DNA of 33,154 nucleotides from an uncultured bacterium (GTDB taxonomy: Bacteria > Bacillota > Clostridia > Lachnospirales > Lachnospiraceae), in NCBI GenBank assembly GCA_947643145.1, contig CANRVD010000032.1:1-33154 (forward strand). Direction: 5' to 3'. Numbering within the stretch: the first letter of the stretch is position 1; the number at the start of each line of letters is the position of its first letter. The notes beneath the pieces are model-generated. The model was given only the letters and a program-made list of their open reading frames with translations. It ran no database searches and was not told the origin of the DNA. The position numbers were made by a program, and so were the translations under genes. This document shows positions 18,436 to 25,966 of the stretch, in pieces.

Positions 18436-18462
18436 GAACAGGGGCATGGGAGGAAGGGTGAA

Positions 18463-19134
18463 ATGATAGGCAGGACACTTGTGATTTCAGGTGGTGTGGT
18501 AGATACCGGATTTGCAGAGGAATACCTGAGCCGGCAAAAGTTTGATACAGTTGTATGTGCAGACGCAGGGCTTGACAGCGCCTGCCAGCTTGGGCTGCCG
18601 GTTCATTATGCAATGGGAGATTTTGACAGTGTGTCAAAGGCGGTTCTTGCCAGTTACAAAACGGAAGAAAAGCAGGGAATCCGCACAGAATTTACGCCAT
18701 ATCCTCCGGAAAAGGATGCAACAGATACCCATATCGTTCTCGACTGGGTGGTAAAAAGGCAGCCGGAAGAAATCGTCATTCTTGGGGCGACCGGAAAGCG
18801 GCTTGACCATTTTCTTGCCAATGTCCATATTCTGATGCAGCCGTTATTACAGGGGATTCCAACTTATATGGTGGATAAGCATAATAAATTGTATCTGTTA
18901 GACCATGATTATCTCCTGAAGAGAGAAGAATTATTTGGGAAATATATTTCTCTGATTCCTTTCACGGAACAGGTAACAGGAGTCTGCCTGAAGGGCTTCC
19001 GTTATGGTTTGGAGAATGGAACCTTGACAAGTGGTGACAGCCTGGGGGTTAGTAATGAGTTACTGGAAGGCGAAGACAGCGCTTCTATTAGTCTGCAAGA
19101 GGGAATAGTAATTGTCGTGGAATCAAGGGACTAA
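18463..19134 (+). CDS. thiN: Thiamine pyrophosphokinase
   Basis: This enzyme makes thiamine diphosphate from thiamine and ATP. The 223-residue protein has the family motifs CADAGLDSA, GDFDS (residues 52-56), the acidic PPEKDATDTHIVLDW block that binds magnesium and ATP, and GATGKRLDHFLANV. The C-terminal beta-domain that binds thiamine is complete. A GAAGGGTG sequence precedes the ATG. It is the last clear member of the prkC-rsgA-rpe group. Confidence 0.95.
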   Translation: MIGRTLVISGGVVDTGFAEEYLSRQKFDTVVCADAGLDSACQLGLPVHYAMGDFDSVSKAVLASYKTEEKQGIRTEFTPYPPEKDATDTHIVLDWVVKRQPEEIVILGATGKRLDHFLANVHILMQPLLQGIPTYMVDKHNKLYLLDHDYLLKREELFGKYISLIPFTEQVTGVCLKGFRYGLENGTLTSGDSLGVSNELLEGEDSASISLQEGIVIVVESRD

Positions 19135-19156
19135 AGAACGAAGTCATAGGTTGTTT

Positions 19157-19173
19157 GTGCCGCAAAGCGGCAC
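19157..19173 (+). repeat. Start-proximal hairpin upstream of the gene at 19200
   Basis: A perfect GTGCCGC-AAA-GCGGCAC stem is preceded by GGTTGTTT. It differs from the prkC hairpin (13991) by one compensated base pair, G-C for A-T at the base of the stem, which supports selection for pairing. Confidence 0.65.
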
Positions 19174-19199
19174 GGCTGGAAGGGTGCAAGAGGAGGATT

Positions 19200-19520
19200 A
19201 TGTGTGAGCACATAGAGGATATTATCGGACTTTTTCATAAGGAAAAAGCAATCAGATATAAATTAGAAGAAATCCGCCGGGAAGAGGATGACAGCAGGTG
19301 GGTTCTTTTTGTTGATTTCCCAAAGAATCAGTTTGTTATCAAAATTGCCGCAAATGACTTCACTTCAAAAGAACGTATTGATGGCTGGGTGGAAATTATA
19401 GATACATACCGTAGTCTGGGATATTACAGCCCGTCTTACCCTTATATAAATATATTTCCTGTATTGAATACAGACAGATTGAGGCATTTAGAAAATATCA
19501 GAATGACAATAAAAAGCTGA
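19200..19520 (+). CDS. Hypothetical protein, probably frameshifted
   Basis: I do not recognise this family. The ATG at 19200 has AGGAGG 4 bases upstream and opens a 106-residue protein (MCEHIEDIIGLFHKEKAIRY...). No signal peptide, membrane segment or catalytic motif is visible. From about 19485 a different frame reads on without stops as AFRKYQNDNKKLNLLFDAM, then a segment beginning ESELLREENDF, to a TAG at 19595-19597. It is strongly helical and protein-like. The simplest reading is a one-base deletion near 19481-19485 that truncated a protein of about 130 residues. The same pattern could come from a sequencing error. It lies 65 bp after thiN. Confidence 0.6.
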   Translation: MCEHIEDIIGLFHKEKAIRYKLEEIRREEDDSRWVLFVDFPKNQFVIKIAANDFTSKERIDGWVEIIDTYRSLGYYSPSYPYINIFPVLNTDRLRHLENIRMTIKS

Positions 19521-19642
19521 ATCTGCTTTTTGATGCTATGGAATCTGAGTTATTGCGGGAAGAAAATGATTTTTGTGATGTGATGCTAAAAATCTAGCGT
19601 ACTGACTTCCAAATGTCTTTGTTTCATGTACGGAATAAATTT

Positions 19643-20536
19643 TCATTTTATCTTATTTTTCAAGTATTTATAAAACGTATCGGCTGCAAGGCTTTTTCCG
19701 CGTTCTTTATCAGAAACAATCTGTATCGAGCGTTTCGGAAGATTACTATTGAGGGGGATTTGTACCAGTTTCTTTTTTTTCAGTAAGGGCAGGGCAAGCG
19801 TTTCCGGTACAAAACCGATTCCTAAATTGTTTTCAATCAGTGGTAGTATGAGGTCAGACGTTGCCACTTCCATATCAGGCTCCAAATCGATTCGGTGTTC
19901 AATAAAAAAGTCTTTATAGAGTTTATAGGTTGCACTTCCTTTGCCCAGACCAATCCAGGAATACTTTTTGAAATCTTTCAATGCTAAGGTGGCGTTACTT
20001 AAATCCGCATATTGTAGTCCGCCTGTTAATATTTCTTCAAAATCCAGTGCTTTGACACAGGAAAGCGTTTTTGGTGCGTCAAATGGTGTTGTGATTACAG
20101 CAAAATCTAATTTGCCGCTAATCAGATGTTTTATGGTTTCTGGCGTTGTATGATTATGGATTTTAATTTTGATTGCAGGGTATTCCTGTTTAAAATCATG
20201 CAACGCATTTAACAGGAAAAGATGCAGCGCTGTCTCGGTTGCGCCTATTTCTACGGTACCACCGCTTCTTGAGTCCTGTCTGCTTATCTCTTCCTGTGCG
20301 TTCAGTAAATGTCTGTATGCAACTTCTACGTGTGAGTAGAGAAGCTCTCCTTCCTCTGTTAAGCTGATTCCCCTTGCCTCACGGATAAACAATCTGCAAT
20401 TCAACTGTGACTCTAACAGTTTCATAATTCGTGTTACATTCGGCTGATTACTGCCTAATGCTTTGGCGGCTTTGGTGATATTTCCATATTTCGCTACAAA
20501 ATAAAAGATTTTATAATATTCAAAATTAATATCCAT
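19643..20536 (-). CDS. LysR family transcriptional regulator
   Basis: This is a standard LysR-type regulator with an N-terminal winged HTH (MDINFEYYKIFYFVAKYGN, then an ITKAAKALGSNQPNVTR segment) and a C-terminal effector domain of the periplasmic-binding fold (GTVEIGATETALHLFL... onward). I start it at 20536 (297 residues). An upstream in-frame ATG at 20578 has no ribosome site, and a TATAAT on the minus strand at 20553-20558 lies between the two starts. GGGAG precedes 20536 but at a long spacing. It diverges from the MATE gene with about 100 bp between, the classic LysR-target layout, so it probably controls the pump. The effector is unknown. Confidence 0.9.
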   Translation of the reverse strand: MDINFEYYKIFYFVAKYGNITKAAKALGSNQPNVTRIMKLLESQLNCRLFIREARGISLTEEGELLYSHVEVAYRHLLNAQEEISRQDSRSGGTVEIGATETALHLFLLNALHDFKQEYPAIKIKIHNHTTPETIKHLISGKLDFAVITTPFDAPKTLSCVKALDFEEILTGGLQYADLSNATLALKDFKKYSWIGLGKGSATYKLYKDFFIEHRIDLEPDMEVATSDLILPLIENNLGIGFVPETLALPLLKKKKLVQIPLNSNLPKRSIQIVSDKERGKSLAADTFYKYLKNKIK

Positions 20537-20571
20537 ATATTTTTTATATTTCTCCCATACATTATATACAT

Positions 20572-20600
20572 TTTTCATATTTTATGAAGCGTATTATAAT
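20572..20600 (+). promoter_or_regulatory. Promoter for the MATE gene
   Basis: TTTTCA (20572-20577) and TATAAT (20595-20600) are separated by exactly 17 bp, about 40 bp before the MATE start. The box overlaps the leftward regulator's promoter region, so LysR binding here could control both genes. Confidence 0.6.
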
Positions 20601-20640
20601 ATATCTTCGGGAGGAAGTAAAGTAGAAAGGATATGATGTT

Positions 20641-22014
20641 ATGAATCAGGATTTGACGGTGGGAAAACCAGAAACAGTATTATGGAAGTTTTGCCTTCCT
20701 TTGTTTGGCAGTATTATTTTTCAGCAGCTTTACAATATAGCGGACAGTCTGGTAGCGGGAAAATTCATTGGGGAAAATGCGCTGGCGGCGGTTGGAAACA
20801 GCTATGAAATCACATTGATTTTTATTGCCTTTGCATTTGGCTGTAATATAGGATGTTCCGTTATTGTTTCACAATTGTTTGGTGCAAAAGAATACGGCAG
20901 ACTGAAAACAGCGGTATCTACAGCTTGTATTTTTAGTGCTATTATTTGTGTTGTACTGATGTTTATTGGTATTGTGGGATGCAGTCCGTTACTTCATCTA
21001 ATTCAGACTCCGCAGGAGGTATTTTACGATTCGAAGCTGTATCTGGATATCTACATATGGGGGCTGCCATTTGTATTTTTTTACAATATTGCAACCGGAA
21101 TTTTTTCTGCGTTAGGTGATTCCAAAACACCTTTCTATTTTCTGGCGGTGTCCTCTACCTCAAATATTGCTGTAGACATTTTGTTTGTAAGGGCTTTTGA
21201 TATGGGAGTGGCAGGTGTTGCATGGGCAACCTTTTTGTGTCAGGGAGTCAGTTGTATTATGGCTGTTCTTACGGTATGGAGAAGACTTGGTAAAATCCAG
21301 GTTCCGGAAAAATCCCCGTTATTTGATGGGGAACTTTTAAAACGGATTCTGGTTATTGCGATTCCAAGTATTTTACAGCAGAGCTTTATTTCTGTGGGAA
21401 ATATTTTGATTCAGAGTGTTATCAATGGATTTGGCGCCTCCGTTATGGCAGGTTATTCTGCCGCAGTAAAGCTGAACAATTTGGTGATTACATCCTTTAC
21501 GACAATCGGCAATGGAATTTCCAATTTTTCAGCGCAGAACCTCGGAGCGTGCAAATATGGACGGATTCGGGAATGTTTTCGTGCAGGAATCAAAATGGTG
21601 TGGTGTCTGTGTGTTCCGTTTGTTATCCTGTATATTTTCTTTGGAAGATATTTGCTGCTTTTGTTTATGGAAAAGGGTTCTTCGGCAGCGCTGATGACTG
21701 GCAGGCAGTTTTTATGGATACTGTCCCCATTCTATTTTGTGATATCCATTAAATTAGTTGCAGATGGTATCCTTCGGGGAACCAGTGCGATGCGCCAGTT
21801 TATGACTGCCACGTTTATTGACTTGATTTTACGTGTATGTTTCGCCTTTGTGCTGTCTGACTGGACAAATTCTGCAATGGGTATATGGTGTGCATGGCCC
21901 AGCGGCTGGACAATCGCTATGGTATTTTCTGTTTTCTTTTTCCGAAAGGAATGCAAAAAATTCCCTAACTTATCCGATGGTACACTAGAGGATTCAAAAG
22001 AAATAGCAGGTTGA
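20641..22014 (+). CDS. MATE family multidrug efflux transporter
   Basis: This 457-residue polytopic membrane protein belongs to the MATE antiporter family (NorM/DinF-like), which exports drugs or metabolites in exchange for sodium or protons. The opening VLWKFCLPLFGSIIFQQLYN and ADSLVAGKFIGENALAAVG are typical of MATE helices 1-2. The second half repeats the fold (LVIAIPSILQQSFISVGN). About twelve hydrophobic segments can be seen. AGAAAGG precedes the ATG. The substrate cannot be predicted. The last codons and the stop lie inside a 23-bp repeat copied at 25870, so the 3' end may be an integration site. Confidence 0.93.
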   Translation: MNQDLTVGKPETVLWKFCLPLFGSIIFQQLYNIADSLVAGKFIGENALAAVGNSYEITLIFIAFAFGCNIGCSVIVSQLFGAKEYGRLKTAVSTACIFSAIICVVLMFIGIVGCSPLLHLIQTPQEVFYDSKLYLDIYIWGLPFVFFYNIATGIFSALGDSKTPFYFLAVSSTSNIAVDILFVRAFDMGVAGVAWATFLCQGVSCIMAVLTVWRRLGKIQVPEKSPLFDGELLKRILVIAIPSILQQSFISVGNILIQSVINGFGASVMAGYSAAVKLNNLVITSFTTIGNGISNFSAQNLGACKYGRIRECFRAGIKMVWCLCVPFVILYIFFGRYLLLLFMEKGSSAALMTGRQFLWILSPFYFVISIKLVADGILRGTSAMRQFMTATFIDLILRVCFAFVLSDWTNSAMGIWCAWPSGWTIAMVFSVFFFRKECKKFPNLSDGTLEDSKEIAG

Positions 22015-22018
22015 ACAT
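21996..22018 (+). repeat. Left 23-bp direct repeat flanking the ileS cassette
   Basis: The segment AAAAGAAATAGCAGG plus TTGAACAT matches 25870-25892 at 22 of 23 positions. It spans the stop codon of the MATE gene. The two copies bracket the synthetase gene, its leader and its promoter. Confidence 0.8.
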
Positions 22019-22230
22019 CACATCATGCAGTGTGTAATCTACAGCGTGCCCCATATAAAACTGTCCCATGACATTTGGAAGTAATATTACCAGAGTATAG
22101 GCCTTTTCTCAGGCTCTCTCTTTCCAACGAAAAGGCCATAATTCCTCCCATATTGCATATATGTTTTACCCTGTGTCCTTAGGAAAGCAAGTTTTAGATA
22201 GCTCTTTTTCCTCTCTGATATCGCTTTTAA
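22019..22230. other. Intergenic region between MATE and ileS 3' ends
   Basis: No gene is visible. A 9-bp perfect inverted repeat, GGCCTTTTC (22100-22108) and GAAAAGGCC (22129-22137), with a 20-base loop lies between the convergent genes. It lacks a T-run on both strands, so a terminator role is uncertain. Confidence 0.4.
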
Positions 22231-25200
22231 TCATCTCTTTGTTTTTCGACTTATTTTAACAACAATACTATTGCCATAATCATTCTTCACTTCAAACTCT
22301 ATATCAGCTATACTAATATCTTGTATATCAGCCAATGTCTCCGTGCAAATAACATCAATCCATGGTTGTTGCATAGGTTTAACCGACAAGTTTATCCTCT
22401 CAGTAATATCACACCCAAGCTGCTTTCTGGCATCTTGGATATTTCGGATCACATCTCTTGCTATGCCCTCTTGAATAAGATCGTCATTCAAAGTCAACTC
22501 TAACGATACTACTATGCCATTTTTGCTTTCAACATTATGACCGTCTTTAGCTTGATAAGTAACCAAAACAACCCTGGGATCCAGCTTCTCCTCATTTCCA
22601 TTAATATCAATTACAATTTTGTCTTTTTGAAGTTTAAAATTTTCTTTTTTAATAGCTGCAATAATAACTGGTATTCTATCAGGATAAAGAGTTTTGATTT
22701 CGTTAAAGTTTGGAGCATAATTCACCGTTGCGATTTCATCCACTACATCAAGAACTTCAACTTTCTTCACATTTAACTCATCAGCGATAATATCTGAAAA
22801 TTCTACAATAATTTCATCCAGTGTGTGATCCGGAAGGGCAACATAAAGCAAAGAAAGAGGCTGCCTGTTTTTAACCTTATTTTTGTTTCTGATCGAACGT
22901 CCCAGATAAATCGTTTCCCGAACTAATTCCACTTTTTGCAACAGTTCTCCATCCTTCATAGTTTCTGGCAGGTTTGGCCAGTCAGTCAGGTGAACTGACG
23001 CATTCTCCTCTAATGCAGATTTTCCAATCAGAAGTTGATACAACTCCTCAGAAATAATTGGTGCAACCGGAGCCAGCAGCTTAGTTGTATTTATCAATAC
23101 ATAGTGTAATGTTTCATAAGCACTTCTCTTGTCTTCAGTCATATCTTTTCCCCAGAATCTACGTCTGGACCTACGGATATACCAATTAGTTAGTCCATCA
23201 ATAAGCTCTCCCAAATATCCGACATATCTGTTAACTTGGTAATCATCCATATTCTGACGAATAGTTTCCTCTGTTTCATAAAGTTTTGCAAGCATCCAAT
23301 TATCAAGCTGATTGCTGCTTGATGGAATCTTGGGCTCTGTGGAAAAATAACCATCAATATCCGCATAAGAAACAAAAAACTTGCATGCATTCCAGTATGG
23401 CAAAAGAATTTGTTGGTATGCGTCTTGAATGCCGCTTTCATCAAACAACAAATCCCCGATAAGCATTGCATTCGTCTGATAAAGATATAACCTAAAGGAA
23501 TCAGTTCCATATCTGCGCATCAGCTCCATTGGATCTGTGTAATTCTTCGAGGACTTAGCAAGCTTTTTCCCATCCTTTGCCAAAATAGTTCCATGTACAA
23601 TGCAATTTTGGAAAGCCGGCTTATCAAAAAGTGCAACACCCAATACATGCAAATAATAAAACCAACAACGTATCTGGCCAGTATATTCTATAATAAAATC
23701 ACACGGGAAATGAGAATCAAACCACTCTTTGTTCTCAAACGGATAATGCTTCTGTGCAAAAGGCACAGACCCGCTTTCAAACCAACAATCCAAAACCTCA
23801 GGTACTCTTCTCATTGTACCTTTACAACACTTACAGGGAAATGTTACTTTATCCATGTATTGTCTATGCAGGTTGTCGAGTGTTATTCCGCTTGCCTCTC
23901 GGATTTCCTCAATACTTCCTAAAACTACTCTTTCACCACACTCATCACACTGCCAAATAGGAATAGGCGTGCTCCAATATCTATTACGGGAAATGTTCCA
24001 ATCCCTTGCGTTATCTAACCAATTTCCAAATCTCCCATGCTTGATAGTCTCAGGTATCCAATTAATGTCTTCATTTATTTGTATTAAGCGATTCTTTACC
24101 TTTCCAATATCAAAATACCAGGCATCCATCGCCTTGTATATCAAAGGACGCTTGCACCTCCAACAATGCGGATAATTGTGTTCTATAGTACCATCTGCAA
24201 CCGCTTTTCCACAGTCATATAAAAACCTGATAATGATCGAGTTCATCTCAATAACATTTTTTTCAGAATTAGGGTCATAAAAGTCCGATATTTCTTCAGT
24301 AAAATGTCCTTTTTCGTCAACAGGATTCACAAAGGGGATATCGTTAGCCTTGCATGTCCAATAATCATCTTCTCCAAAAGCTGGTGCGGTATGGACAATA
24401 CCAACACCTTCATCTGAACCAACATAATCTGCCGTTACAACACGAAAAGCACCCTTTTCTTTTAGTTTTGCAAAGTATGGAAAAAGTGGTTCGTATGTTA
24501 ATCCAATCAAATCCATACCCTTACATTCTTTTGCAATGAAAGGTTCTTTTCCAAAAACTTTCTCAAATTTAGAAAGAATATTGGTGCACGCAATAAATAT
24601 TTCTTCTCCTACATCAACAAATGAATAATCCAAATCTTTACCAACTGCTAAACATAAATTTGAGGGAAGCGTCCAAGGAGTAGTTGTCCACGCGAGCATA
24701 TACGTCGGTTTACCATTGATCTCCAGAGTATGATCCAATTTGAATTTTGCGATAATCCAACGATCCTGGCGAAGTCTTGTCGAATCCGATTCTCTTGTAT
24801 CCGAGATAGACAATGAGGTTTCGCAATGCATGCAATATGGAGTTACCCGATAATCTCTATAAATGTATTCTTTTTCATAGCATCGTTTAAATGCCCACAT
24901 TACACTTTCCATGAAGGGTTTATTCATGGTCTTATAAGCCCCATCATAGTCTACCCAGCGGGCCATTTGATTCACATAGTCAATCCAAGCATTATTGTTA
25001 CTCGATACGATTTCAAAGCATTTTTCATTGAATTTGTCAATTCCTATACTTTTCTCTATTTCATTCTTATCCTTTATTCCCATCAAAGTCTCTGCTTGAT
25101 GTTCAATAGGCAGACCATGGCAATCCCACCCCCATACTCGTGGAACAGAGAACCCCCGCATTGTCCAATATCTTGCAATCATATCCTTGATAAAAGAGAC

Positions 25201-25392
25201 AAGTACTGTTCCATGATGTGGTTTCCCTGTCGGAAATGGAGGTCCATCATAAAAAACAATTTCCCTTCCTTTTTTTTCTTCAACAGACTTTTCAAAAATG
25301 TGATTCTGATTCCAAAATGCTAATACTTTGTCCTGAATTTCTACGATATCCATTTTTGAATCTAACTCAGGATACTTTGGCTTTGTTTTCAT
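22231..25392 (-). CDS. ileS: Isoleucyl-tRNA synthetase, divergent type 2 (IleS2-like)
   Basis: This charges tRNA-Ile. At 1053 residues it fits the longer type 2 (eukaryote-like) IleRS group. It keeps WGWDCHGLPIEHQAE, the editing-domain segments TTTPWTLPSNL and HTAPAFGEDDYW, and DCWFESGSVPFAQKHYPFEN. The ATP-site signatures differ. The usual HYGH is HHGT (residues 59-62), so the last histidine is threonine. KMSKS is KLAKS (610-614). The usual GIDQTRGWF is YTGQIRCWF. AAGGAG lies 7 bases before the ATG. The gene is visibly more AT-rich than the housekeeping block and has its own T-box and promoter. Altered HIGH motifs in type 2 enzymes are linked to mupirocin resistance in the literature, so a drug-insensitive second copy is possible. 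It could also be the main enzyme. Confidence 0.92.
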   Translation of the reverse strand: MKTKPKYPELDSKMDIVEIQDKVLAFWNQNHIFEKSVEEKKGREIVFYDGPPFPTGKPHHGTVLVSFIKDMIARYWTMRGFSVPRVWGWDCHGLPIEHQAETLMGIKDKNEIEKSIGIDKFNEKCFEIVSSNNNAWIDYVNQMARWVDYDGAYKTMNKPFMESVMWAFKRCYEKEYIYRDYRVTPYCMHCETSLSISDTRESDSTRLRQDRWIIAKFKLDHTLEINGKPTYMLAWTTTPWTLPSNLCLAVGKDLDYSFVDVGEEIFIACTNILSKFEKVFGKEPFIAKECKGMDLIGLTYEPLFPYFAKLKEKGAFRVVTADYVGSDEGVGIVHTAPAFGEDDYWTCKANDIPFVNPVDEKGHFTEEISDFYDPNSEKNVIEMNSIIIRFLYDCGKAVADGTIEHNYPHCWRCKRPLIYKAMDAWYFDIGKVKNRLIQINEDINWIPETIKHGRFGNWLDNARDWNISRNRYWSTPIPIWQCDECGERVVLGSIEEIREASGITLDNLHRQYMDKVTFPCKCCKGTMRRVPEVLDCWFESGSVPFAQKHYPFENKEWFDSHFPCDFIIEYTGQIRCWFYYLHVLGVALFDKPAFQNCIVHGTILAKDGKKLAKSSKNYTDPMELMRRYGTDSFRLYLYQTNAMLIGDLLFDESGIQDAYQQILLPYWNACKFFVSYADIDGYFSTEPKIPSSSNQLDNWMLAKLYETEETIRQNMDDYQVNRYVGYLGELIDGLTNWYIRRSRRRFWGKDMTEDKRSAYETLHYVLINTTKLLAPVAPIISEELYQLLIGKSALEENASVHLTDWPNLPETMKDGELLQKVELVRETIYLGRSIRNKNKVKNRQPLSLLYVALPDHTLDEIIVEFSDIIADELNVKKVEVLDVVDEIATVNYAPNFNEIKTLYPDRIPVIIAAIKKENFKLQKDKIVIDINGNEEKLDPRVVLVTYQAKDGHNVESKNGIVVSLELTLNDDLIQEGIARDVIRNIQDARKQLGCDITERINLSVKPMQQPWIDVICTETLADIQDISIADIEFEVKNDYGNSIVVKISRKTKR

Positions 25393-25472
25393 ATCTTGCT
25401 CCTTTCTTAAAATAAACAGCGATTTCCGAAATCATTTCGCATTGTCACCAAAATATCTTTTATTACCGCGAA

Positions 25473-25511
25473 GCAAAAAAAGAACAGCCCCTTTCATTGT
25501 TGGCTGTCCTG
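25473..25511 (-). terminator. Second leader terminator of ileS
   Basis: On the minus strand ACAGCC pairs with GGCTGT around a 12-base loop and is followed by a TCTTTTTTT run. It lies about 80 bp before the ileS start. Confidence 0.7.
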
Positions 25512-25526
25512 ATACTGGAATAATAT

Positions 25527-25552
25527 AAAAAATCCTACCGTAAACGGCAGGA
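25527..25552 (-). terminator. First leader terminator of ileS
   Basis: On the minus strand CCTGCCG-TTTA-CGGTAGG forms a 7-bp stem with a tetraloop, followed by ATTTTTT. Its left arm overlaps the sequence proposed to form the T-box antiterminator. Confidence 0.75.
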
Positions 25553-25773
25553 ACTTCTAATGCTCTCGATCCATTTACGACATACCAACATATGCGTTCT
25601 CTATTACGGGAGAAAACCGTCAGCATCTACTTGTCCTTGCTTTCGTGCTGCAACTCAGGAGGGATTATATATTTACTCTACTAGTACCGTTTCTCAGCAA
25701 ACACGGCTCTCTGTGACTTTCAAAATAAATATACCGTCTCCGTCATCGTCTTTATGATTTCGAATTACGGACT

Positions 25774-25802
25774 ATTATATGGTGGATTGATATCCTTGTC
25801 AA
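25774..25802 (-). promoter_or_regulatory. Consensus sigma-A promoter of the ileS leader
   Basis: On the minus strand TTGACA (25797-25802) and TATAAT (25774-25779) match consensus at all twelve positions with 17-bp spacing. The transcript would start near 25767, just ahead of T-box Stem I. Such strength fits a gene controlled by downstream attenuation. Confidence 0.9.
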
Positions 25803-25869
25803 GTTAAATCGTATTTTTCTTTCCTTTATTCCCGTGAATAGTAACAAAGCAGATACTGTAGTTGTTAAA

Positions 25870-25892
25870 AAAAGAGATAGCAGGTTGAACAT
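25870..25892 (+). repeat. Right 23-bp direct repeat flanking the ileS cassette
   Basis: This matches 21996-22018 at 22 of 23 bases in the same orientation. It lies between the ileS promoter and the integrase remnant. A weaker third match (12 of 14 bases to the repeat's left part) lies at 26438-26451, beyond the integrase remnant. Confidence 0.8.
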
Positions 25893-25966
25893 AAATGGAA
25901 GATATGATAGAATTAGGGAAATATTTAATAGTTTGTTCCTTGATTTTATGCAGGAAGGAGTTGCTG

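Larger units (their letters stand above)
25473..25767 (-). promoter_or_regulatory. T-box riboswitch leader of ileS (isoleucine type)
   Basis: The ~290-nt leader has T-box features on the minus strand. A long Stem I has arms TATATTTATTTT and AGAGTAAATATATA. Its distal part reads CAGAGAGCCGTGTTTGCTGA. An ATC triplet (25663-25665) lies just before CCTCCTGAGTTGC, where the specifier codon is expected; ATC encodes isoleucine. A TGGT at 25584-25587 could pair with the tRNA ACCA end. The usual AGGGTGGTACCGCG box is only loosely kept (ATGTTGGTATGTCG). TAAATGG and CCGTTTA could form the antiterminator, competing with the first terminator. Uncharged tRNA-Ile would thus turn ileS on. Confidence 0.75.

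Noticed and set aside
22100..22137. Inverted repeat GGCCTTTTC/GAAAAGGCC as a shared terminator of MATE and ileS
   Set aside because: The 20-base loop and lack of a T-run on both strands make it a weak terminator. I list the region only as intergenic sequence.
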